Shown: positions 38,701 through 46,800 of the stretch, one piece after another
Layout of the letters: each line of letters begins with the position of its first letter
Position numbering within the stretch: the stretch's first letter is position 1
From: Mya arenaria
Lineage: Eukaryota; Mollusca; Bivalvia; Myida; Myidae
Length of the DNA: 64,000 bases
NCBI RefSeq assembly: GCF_026914265.1
Contig: NC_069125.1
Coordinates: 67,445,479-67,509,478, forward strand
Direction: 5' to 3'
Program-made: the position numbers and the translations under genes
The notes under the pieces: model-generated
Seen by the model: only the letters and a program-made list of their open reading frames with translations
What the model was told of the DNA's origin: nothing
Database searches by the model: none

Positions 38701-41700
38701 CTTTAAAAATAAAAAAAGTTGGTCAAAAGCTCAAACTCAAGGACATCTGAGGACAACATTGATGCTCGTTTGCAAAACTATACACATGGTCAAAATTTCA
38801 TTAAGTCAAAAAAGGTGGGGCCAGCTTTTGCCCAAGGGGCATAATTTCAAATGTTTTGCTAGACGGTCATCATATGATGCTCCACAACAAATATCAAAGG
38901 TATGGGCCTTGTGGTTTGAAACAAGAAGATTTTGAAAATATTTCTTAAATAAGTCTCTAGTGACCCCCGGGGTTGTGCCAGTTTTGACCCAAGGGGCATA
39001 ATTTGATTGAACAACCATGGTAGTGGACCACTAAATAAAGCCTTGTTCAAAATAGCAACGATCTGCATAGCTGTTTGAGAAGAAAAGGTTTTTAACATTT
39101 CCCAATTTAAGAATACCAAACTTGTGAACCCTGGGTATGGCTAGTTATGACCCCAGAGGCATAATTTGAACAAACATTTACAAGCAATTTTGACTTTACA
39201 TGTAAAGCTGGCTAAAAATAGACTTCGTTCATGTAGACTTGGCTGAAAATAGACTTAGCTAAAAATAGGATTTTTTTATACTTTCAAGACCCATAATCTA
39301 GGCATGCATGGGCGGATCTGGCTGGTTTTCAAAAGGAACCAAGCTCTAATGGATATCTAGATACTGTACAAGTTTCATCGAAATACAATCAAAACTGAAG
39401 ACTATCGTGTTAACAAGAAATTGTTTACAGACGCACGGACATATGACATCCGGACATGGAAATATAGGTTTTGAAAAATATAGGAACTTTCTCAAAAATA
39501 TAGGAAAATAGGAATTGGTTGACGGCCTGTTAATGTTTAATGTTATTGCACAATGCCATAGCCACAGACAACAAAGAGGCTATCACAGGTATCAGAGTGT
39601 TAACTATCAAATAACTTTCGCTTTAAAACAGTAACACTGACTGTATCAATTGATAATGATAATACTAACATTGTCATCATCCCTAAAAACTTCATCATAT
39701 TCCGGGACTGACAGCTCGGACGACCTCATTAGCAGTTTCACTTGGACTGCATTGTATAAATTGTGCACATCCACAGGCCTATGGCTGGAAATATGAGACA
39801 AATAATTGTCAAGCATACCTAAAGACAAACAAATCATTCAAATGTATAAATATGAAAGAAAGCAACATTAACATCAACTTCATATAAACTAAAAACAACT
39901 ATTTTTTAACATTAACAATTTTAACAGACTTTTTTTTATTTGATTATTAAATTATGAAAAACGTATGTTATTCGTTACAAAATATCATATAGGAATGTTT
40001 TATTTTAGGCAATGTGGCCACAAACCTATCACAGATGTAAAATTTGATGTATTCCTCTGGTTGTAATGTTTCTATGATGTCAATGTTTGATCCACAGTTG
40101 ATCATCACAACATGACGAATCTGGAAAATAAATGGTCAGAAATAAGATTTATAGATTAAAATCATAAGAGATTCATGTACATTGCGTTAATAATTACAGT
40201 TTGAAAATGAACTTAGCAGTTCCAGTTTTTGAAGCATCAATGTTGCACCGAACAGATGATCAATTTTGTCTGGCCCATCAGCAGCCTTAAAGTGAAAGAT
40301 TCAGCACTTCATAGAGTTTTGTTTGTCATCGTGCCATTCTTGTGAGTGTAATTTTAGTCAAGCCAGCTTATGGTCAGGAAAACATAGTTATCACAACGGC
40401 AGTTCCATGCATATGTATCCGTTCAGCCTTACTGAACCTTGTTTGAGTTGTGAGCATGCTATGTTTAACTGACAGAATAGAATGTTTTACTAAGTTTAGT
40501 TCCATAACTATCAATGAACAAATACTCGAAGGGTTAGGTTGAAGTTAAACTACACTTAACAAATGAACTGAGTATTTTAATATAAATTCTTGATTAAAAC
40601 TTATCATTTCCAATATTAAATATGTTGCGTTGAAACAAACATGGACTTAAACGTCAAAATAGTGAGTTGGTGTGAAAATGGTAAGTTGGTGCAAAATAGA
40701 ATTGCATGAGCCTTGAGGTCATTTTGAAGGTGTTATGATAAAAACACCATATGGGGGTTGTCAACATAACAATGTTGAGTAGCTGTCGGGTTGGTCATCA
40801 TTAGTGTGGCCCTGTGTGAGGTGAGTTTAAAATTACAGTTTTCATTTTTTTTTTAATGTGACAACAAAATGTAGGTGACATTCCGTTTGATCGTATATAA
40901 TCCTAAAAATTAGAGAATAAACATTCTCCCATCTCAGATAAGAAGATCCGAAAATTTGGCCATGCTGGAAATTCTTATCTTGCCCACGAGCAAAGATAAA
41001 ACAAGCACCTGCATGGAACTCCTTTTCTTTTTATTGAAATCACACAATAAGCTCCCTTGTTGAAGACTGTCACCTGTAGAATTATGGAAACCTTATGGGC
41101 AATATTTAAAATCCTAATTAATTATTTCCTGCTTCAAAAGGCACCATTAAAGTTATCTCACTCCATTCAAGAAATAATGCTGCACTCTCCACTGAACTAT
41201 TTATTAAAGAAAATATTGTCTATTTACATAACCTGAATCACTTTGCGCATATCCATGACAACCATGAACTATCACATATCTTAAACAAACACTATTTTCA
41301 CTACGCACATAAGAGTTTTTACCTTATTTTGTTTATCTGAGGTGGAAGAAAAAGCATCTACCATAGCCACTCGTGTAAGATAGGTTCATCCCAACCCTCT
41401 GCGGAAACTTGGTAAACCTTGTTTCCCAAACACCCTACGCTCGGTTGGGATGAACATTTCTTACACTCTCAGCCATCGAAAAAACTTATACTCCAAAAGG
41501 AGACTGGCAACAATGCCTTGTTACGCACCATTAAATTTTATTTATTAATCTTGTTAAGTTCTGTCTTTGGTTTTATGGAATGAAATATCATGCTACTTAT
41601 CTAAAATATAATTGTAAAAGATTTCAGCAAGATAAAACCAATATTAACCAAGATAGAGGCAAATTTATATCTGCACACCCAAAAAGCCTAGACTTGTGAA

Positions 41701-43544
41701 AGAGGTCTGGATTATCACACCCAAAAAGCCTAGACTTGTGAAAGAGGTCTGGATTATTTCATGTTTTTATATATTACTGCTTTTGGGTTATAATCTCATT
41801 ATTAAATGAACATAAAGTATTCAGACTTGTTCAATTATTAATATAATAAAAAGTTCAATGATTATTTAGATGGAATCAGTAAAGCAACGTGTACCCCTTC
41901 TGAATTTTCCAAGTATGATCTCTCCAGGTCTTCCTTTCCCGCTACAGGCACAATGGTGTAGAGGATTTGGTCACACTGGAACAAGCTCTAAAAAACAACA
42001 GCAACTTTATGTGACACACTTTGTTATTTTGTGAAAAGAAATAAAATAATTTATACAGAATATATTGTTATAGGCAAATATATTCAATATTGGCCTTGCA
42101 AATGTCTGAGATAGTACAACTATTATTAATAATGAAAATTCACTTCAAAGACACTTTGTTATTGTGTAAAATGTCCTTTACTGAATTATATTCATTCAAA
42201 TTAATGCATGTATTTCCAACAAAACAATAATATAAAATACCTGTAAGATTTTGCAAGCACATATTGCATCACCATCAAATGCAACCAGGACAAGCACCCT
42301 CTGAAAATACATAATTGAATTTGTTCAATTGATATCACCCATCATAGATGGAAGGAAAATAAAGTGTTGGTGAAATATTCCAATTGAAGCATGCAATACA
42401 GCTGCAGAGTGATAGACTCTTATGAACGTTTGATATGAGTCCATTTGAAATAAAACAAATTGCATATAATGTAGTATTTAGATTTGACCTAGTAGCCTAG
42501 TTTTTTACCCCAAATTACCCAGTTTCAAATTACTTAAATATTTCATCAAGGCAAATATTCTGACTAAGTTTCATGAAGATTGGCCCAGAAATAATGCAAA
42601 AATATAGCCTCAAGAATTTTCACAAGGTTTTTCAAAGATTTGATATAGTGTACTAGCTTTTGACCCTGTGTGTCCATATTCCAAAACTTATTCAAAGATT
42701 TCATCTAGTCAATTTTCTAATTTAGTTTCATGAAAATCACAGCGGACACATCGCCTGTTTGTTCCTTAGATTTCTCTAAGATTTGACCAAAGGCCCAATT
42801 TTTACCCCACTAAACTCAAGAAATTGAATACATAAAGGACCATAGTTTGAACAAAGTCTGACAAATCAATACCAAACTTGGTTCTGAACATGATTTTTCA
42901 AAGATTTGACCCAGTTACCTAGTTTCTGACCTCATGTGACCCAGTTTCAAACTTGTCAATGATTTCATCAAGGAAAACATTCTAATTAAGCTTAATAAAT
43001 ATTAGGCCAGATATATTGCCTCTAAAATGTTCCAAAAATTTGTTCTAAGATTTGATGTAGTGGCCTAGCTGTTTTTACCTGTTTTTACCCACTTATTAAA
43101 TGTGGTGAGATATAATTAAGGGTAACATTCATGACTGTGTTATGATAAAATACCAAAACGATAAGATTCGGCCTTTACATAATAGAACGGTTATTACATG
43201 ACCAGATACCTTGGATGCCTTTCAAGGCTGGCATTATGCACTGATGTTAGTTGTTACCACATATATATATGTACAGTTTTGAACCTTCTTTTAAAAAAAA
43301 ACATGAGACCCTCCCGCAGTTGTATTAATAGTCCCAACAGTACGACAATGTTACAAACGAGGCCTTGCATCGAAACTGGAAAAAAAAGAAGAACCACTGT
43401 GCCACAGACTCACCTGTCAAAACTTTGACAAAAGATGTGACCATCATTCACTATAATATTAGTAAAACATTTCTTTTTATAACCATATACTACCTGATGT
43501 TGAATAACATCGTAAAATTCCTTCCTAAAATCTTTGATGATCAT
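23714..43544 (-). CDS. CDC45: CDC45 homologue, replicative helicase (CMG) subunit, complete
   Basis: Seventeen exons, in transcript order: 43494-43544, 42241-42300, 41895-41987, 40026-40120, 39670-39784, 36228-36349, 36031-36079, 35443-35615, 34927-35112, 33912-34010, 32826-32937, 32560-32615, 32236-32374, 26732-26815, 26038-26156, 25692-25768, 23714-23778. All phases agree; the product is 564 residues (human 566). CDC45 joins MCM2-7 and GINS to form the CMG helicase at replication forks. Recognisable blocks: [13 protein letters not shown] at the N-terminus, [14 protein letters not shown] (DHH-phosphoesterase-like motif, catalytically dead in the family), [22 protein letters not shown], an acidic stretch with a KRKR nuclear signal in exon 6, [38 protein letters not shown], and [15 protein letters not shown] at the end. 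For exon 11 the consensus donor at 32825 keeps frame, while a later GT does not. Introns hold two minisatellites and many mobile elements. Confidence 0.96.
23935..25590. repeat. 26-27 bp minisatellite in CDC45 intron 16
   Basis: Roughly 60 units around GTACTTGAGTAGAGGCCAGT, with a second unit type containing AGAAGGTAAGTACTGGTATA. Higher-order duplication is visible: a block of about 170 bp near 24645 recurs near 24815, and shorter blocks near 24355/24475 and 25090/25240. It shows no similarity to CDC45 exons. Open frames through it on the minus strand (24042-24320, 24485-24817) are low-complexity by-products. Confidence 0.93.
26923..27608 (+). mobile_element. 5'-truncated LINE 3' end (L2/CR1-like) with (ATT)n tail
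   Basis: Plus-strand codons read [18 protein letters not shown], then a frameshift to [19 protein letters not shown], which is the C-terminal end of L2/CR1-type LINE proteins (typically LxYKxLNGLAPxYL and LWNSLPxxIK). A 3' UTR follows, ending in AATAAAGAT and nine or so ATT repeats, the usual tail of this group. It lies antisense in CDC45 intron 13. Confidence 0.8.
27775..28711. mobile_element. hAT-like non-autonomous DNA transposon with 8-bp target duplication
   Basis: Terminal inverted repeats TAGGGATGGCAACTAGTA (left) and the complement of TAGGAATGGCAACGAGTA (right) bound a 937-bp AT-rich element without coding capacity. Flanks are CCTAAAAC (27767-27774) and CGTAAAAC (28712-28719), an 8-bp target duplication with one mismatch, as expected for hAT. 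Just inside both ends are clusters of GAGTAC / AGTACTC motifs, likely subterminal transposase sites by analogy with other hAT elements. Confidence 0.87.
28920..30815. repeat. 46-bp minisatellite in CDC45 intron 13
   Basis: About 41 units of 46 bp around GACATGACCTTCACATGATG followed by CTGTCGGCACCAAGGCTATG. Two variants (CTGTCGGC and CTGCCAAC) come in runs. An eight-unit block containing marker changes (GACAAGACC, GGCAGCAAGG, a TTT insertion) near 29976 recurs 371 bp later near 30347, so part of the array grew by block duplication. No relation to CDC45 exons is visible. Confidence 0.95.
30880..32129 (+). mobile_element. ACAAGAG-hairpin element with internal ~180-bp repeats (copy 1)
   Basis: It starts ACAAGAGCTGTCATAAGACA, forming a GCTGTC/GACAGC hairpin, and ends with CTATTCTTCGAATAG, another hairpin, then TCAAGTTAAAAA. 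Between lie four to five diverged units of about 180 bp with CAATCAGGGGCCATAA, GAGTTAT and CCCTAAAACTTTAACC. No coding region. Its ends match those of the element at 36410-37895, so the two are one family. The transposition class is unknown. Confidence 0.75.
33144..33891. mobile_element. pogo/Tigger-like miniature element with TA target duplication
   Basis: Ends CAGTCGAAACTC...GGCTCGATAT (left) and the complement of CAGTCGAAACTCGTTGGCTT (right), flanked on both sides by TA. The 748-bp interior has no transposase. A TA target and CAGT-type termini fit the Tc1/mariner-pogo group. It sits in CDC45 intron 10. Confidence 0.82.
34001..34040. repeat. 20-bp tandem duplication across the CDC45 exon 10 acceptor
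   Basis: AAGTGGAAGACTGGAACATA occurs twice in a row. The copy at 34001-34020 contains the first ten coding bases of exon 10 and its acceptor CAG (minus strand). The second copy repeats both inside intron 9, creating a decoy acceptor 20 bp upstream of the real one. Confidence 0.95.
36410..37895 (+). mobile_element. ACAAGAG-hairpin element with internal ~180-bp repeats (copy 2)
   Basis: It begins ACAAGAGCTGTCACAGAGAC with a GCTGTC/GACAGC hairpin and ends GACGCTTGGGTGAGTAG, TATTCTTCGAAGAGTCGAGC, TAAAAA. The interior is about seven tandem units of roughly 180 bp, with GAGATATTAACCTATGTGTG, CAAAACCTTAACCAGA, TTATTTGCATAAAATGCAAA and TACCATTGTATAAAGTCTCA. It lies in CDC45 intron 5, antisense to the gene. 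No open frame of interest. Confidence 0.8.
38123..39529. mobile_element. hAT-like non-autonomous element (outer), interrupted
   Basis: Ends CAGGCTGTCAACC (left) and the complement of CAGGCCGTCAACC (right), 12 of 13 identical. Both subterminal regions carry several AAATATAGGA/AAATATAGGTTTT copies, a pattern like the subterminal repeats of the other two hAT-like elements in the window. The flanking 8-mers do not match, so no target duplication is claimed. A second element is nested inside. Confidence 0.65.
38430..39465 (+). mobile_element. ACAAGAG-hairpin element of a second family (nested)
   Basis: It begins ACAAGAGGCCCAAGAGGGCC, an AGGCCC/GGGCCT hairpin, and ends near GTTTACAGACGCACGGACAT. 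The interior repeats phrases such as GGTCAAAATTTCATT and CCAAGGGGCATAATTTGA several times. It shares only the ACAAGAG-plus-hairpin start with the elements at 30880 and 36410. Right boundary approximate. Confidence 0.65.
40930..41485. repeat. Compound inverted repeats in CDC45 intron 3
   Basis: At 40937-40980 AGATAAGAA is matched by TTCTTATCT around a loop of about 26 bp. At 41370-41475 TGTAAGATAGGTTCATCCCA is mirrored by TGGGATGAACATTTCTTACA, including a perfect 13-bp arm GTTCATCCCAACC, with about 45 bp between. It is likely an old miniature transposon; ends not defined. Confidence 0.55.
41674..41757. repeat. 42-bp tandem duplication
   Basis: Two identical 42-bp copies beginning CACACCCAAAAAGCCTAGAC, in CDC45 intron 3, about 140 bp from exon 3. 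It does not touch the exon. Confidence 0.95.
42483..43135. repeat. Dispersed repeat with internal units (GACCTAGT-CCTAGTTT type)
   Basis: Four diverged units of 150-190 bp in CDC45 intron 1. They share AAGATTTGACCTAGT, CCTAGTTTTTTACCCC, CCCAGTTTCAAA, TTTCATCAAGG and TTTCATGAAGATTG. This phrase set is a common dispersed repeat in mollusc genomes as far as I recall. Ends unclear; no coding. Confidence 0.6.
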
Positions 43545-43552
43545 GTTTTCAT
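43541..43552 (-). promoter_or_regulatory. Minimal upstream ORF overlapping the CDC45 start
   Basis: On the minus strand an ATG at 43552 opens ATG-AAA-ACA-TGA. Its stop TGA overlaps the CDC45 start ATG by two bases (ATGA). If the mRNA includes it, CDC45 would depend on leaky scanning or stop-start reinitiation. Transcript start is unknown, so its presence in the mRNA is inference. Confidence 0.5.
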
Positions 43553-43804
43553 TATATGAGTCCTAAACGGGCATAAATCAATCTTGACTAATTTTCTTGT
43601 TTTGTTTATGGCGCGCCGTGATTCCCGGAAGTATTCAATTTGATCAACTAACTGTTATCTAAGCGTTGATTGGTTCTTCTCGTGGGATTTCCCAAATTGT
43701 GTAGCCAATGAAACGTGACAAAACAATTTCATAATAGCTATTTTTACAACAGAGGTCCCAAGATTTCTTTTGCTTTGTCACAGAGAGAAACAAATTTTGT
43801 GAAA
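43545..43804. promoter_or_regulatory. Bidirectional CDC45/UFD1 promoter
   Basis: Only 260 bp separate the two divergent start codons. Visible motifs: GGCGCGCC at 43610-43617 (E2F-like), CCGGAAGT at 43625-43632 (ETS consensus), ATTGG at 43669-43673 and CCAAT at 43705-43709 (CCAAT boxes in opposite orientations), and GGGATTTCCC at 43684-43693 (kappaB-like). No TATA box is evident. E2F fits the S-phase role of CDC45; ETS and CCAAT sites are typical of shared housekeeping promoters. Binding is not shown. Confidence 0.75.
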
Positions 43805-46800
43805 ATGGTAAGAATTTGTTAGTGTGTTTTCTTTCTAGCAATTATTGAATGTCCTATATGTTTTCTTAACTATCTATACCATTTTTGTTATTCTTGTACT
43901 AATCACGTAATTTCAAGTCATATATTTAACTTGTTGAAATTTCGGATATTTGTTTCTGTCAAAATTCTGGATATTCTTTCCATCTTTCCATGTAATGCAC
44001 TAGTCATTTGTAACCACGCCCCTCCCCACCCCCAGGTCTGGGGAATAGTGGGGACTTTGGCTTTTGGTCCAGCCTAGCCCGGATAAAATCCCTGTCCTGC
44101 TGGCACGAACTGCTGGTAAAATCCCCACCAAATGCCCCCGCACACCAGGGACCCTAGGAAAGCCCAATTCCCCGCTATTTTGGGCGTGAAGACAAAACAC
44201 CGCATTCACCCGGAACTACATGGCCACCTGGAAGGTAAAAACATGGCCCATTTTCCCTGTTCTCCCTTAACTTGGGGGAGCCTTGGTTACAATTAACTGG
44301 TGCATAATGATGTATTTTGTTTATGATGAAACCTCTTCCAACAGCTTATTATTATTATTATTATTTGTTGGGATTTTGGCACGACCTAATGCGATGTACG
44401 AGAGTGACGTAACACGCGAAATGTATTGATACTTATCTAACGTAACTTCCTGTGTTGTTATTGTATGTTTGAATTCTAATAAAGGAAACAAACCTACACA
44501 ACATGTTTTACTGTGATCATCCCAAACATAATTATTATTATTATTATTACTATTATACAACATTTATATAGCACTCTTTTTATATGGCACAAACATTCAA
44601 AAGTGCTTTACAAGTAAAACTTCTATATATTTTTATACAAACAGGTGTATAGCTTAAAAACAGCATCAAGTGTAATGTATAAGTTTGGAGGTATTGGTCG
44701 AAGAAGTAGACTAGATTTGTAGATGCCTACATAGCGGCTTACATATATGTTATTTTACAATAATAATAATAATTATAATAACTTCATTTAAAGAAGATAA
44801 AACATTAAGACAAAAGCATCACATTATATACAAACTTTACACACATATTATTATCATGGAAAAAACTATAATATGTTTAATGAAATATTGTAGAACTGTA
44901 ATGGTTTGAAATTATGTCAGTGAAAATGGATTTTTATAATAATAACACATCATAAAAGAAAACACAAATAACAGTACTTCCTGTAACAGATACTTAATGA
45001 TATGCAAGAGCATGGACCTATGAATTGGTTTATTGGTCTTTGGCAAGAGCTTGTACCAGAGTACCATTGGAATTGATTAAGTATGACATGTGTTGGATTT
45101 TTTTGTCTGTTTTATGGATTATTATTTCATATAATTTAATTGTAATGATTGGAAAATTAATGCTCTTTCCAGGCATGTCAACCTCTTGACGATATTTAGA
45201 TTTAAAAATTAGATGTGATATGGTCCAGATCGGCAGCTACAATAAGTTCACAGATGTACTGACCTGAAACAGACCAGATTGATGGAGCAATCTGTGCTAT
45301 ATGGTCTTTCAATATTGGTCAAATTGTCTTTGTTTTAATATGGCCTTTAAGTCTGGGCCGTATCATTAGCCAATTTGGGCAGTATTTCCTTCTGTCCTGT
45401 CCAGTACTTTAGTGCTCCAGCTAGCTCTAAATAGCAGGCAGGAGCACCCCGCTGCCCTTCTTTAGCACCCTGCTGCCTTTAACTATGCCCTGCTGTGCCC
45501 TTTTGTTTGACAGAGCCCTCTTTTATGGTTATGAACTATATTTAATATTTATTTGACATATAGTAAAGTCAAATTTCTGAAAGCAGTATAAAAATAATAA
45601 ATGTACATATTTTTGACACATACTTAAAGATAACAGCTAAGGTTTTCAAAGTATTCGTATTGAAAGTAGTTACAACACATACTTAACATGAATTGAACAT
45701 TGACCCATGCAAGTGCCCCATTAAGACTCATTCAATGCGCATCAAAAGTGCCGTTTCTGACCTAGAACCCTACCCTTTTTAAATCCTGGCTGGAGCACTG
45801 TTGCTGTATTGTCTTCCAATTTAGCCGATCTGCGCTGTACCATCTTTAAATGTGCCATTGTGGGTATTATCAGCAATGGGCCATGTTGTCTTCATTTGTA
45901 TTCGTACTATTTAGTAATGATATCTTATTCTTTTTACATAATATAATAGACTCAACTATGAACATATTTTCAGTTTCAGTTTGGAAGGATGTTCCCCGAG
46001 ATGCCCAATGGGCGAAACTTTGGTGAGACTTACCGCTGCTACTCTGTCACCATGTTGGGTGATCGGGAAGATGTGGAAAGAGGTGGCAAAAGTAAGTTTA
46101 AAAACAAAACTGAAAAAAAAAACGGTTTATTTTTCTTTCAGTATTATATATACAGGTTTGAAACAAAATCTTTAATTTATGTTGTGTATAGTATTAAATT
46201 ATGCATGAATTGTATATATAAGAAATATGGAAACATGTAGGGAATAATTTAAGGATAATATTATCTCAACCAACTGTATGAAATAAATTTGCTGTTATTA
46301 AATGTCACATAAAACACTTCAAATATTGAATTAAATTGATTATCAATGTCTGTTTCAGTCATAATGCCCCCATCTGCTTTGGACAAGCTGAGTAAGTTTA
46401 GAAATATTGTGTTTTAAAGTTATAAGTTTGTGCACACATATTGTCTAGTTAGCACATAGTTAGTGCTCTTCCTTTTATGGATGGCAGGATTAATTCTGGG
46501 CCTTGGTGAATCATACTCCATTCATGTAAGTTTTCATGATTGAGGAAGACTATATTCTTGGGTAACACCATGCCAACAAGCATAATAATAACAATACATT
46601 TTCTTGCTGTGATTAATTACTTGTTCAACAATTTTGGTAGAATTAAGTTTTATTTATTTAATGTTGTACAAGTATAAAGTGTACCATATTCAAGTTCTCA
46701 ACAGCAAGCCACATCCAGTCAAGCTTACAATATATAGACACTAAGTCTTATTATACATTTAAGCTCTTTCCAGCGCGACTTCACATCCAGTCTGTAGCAC

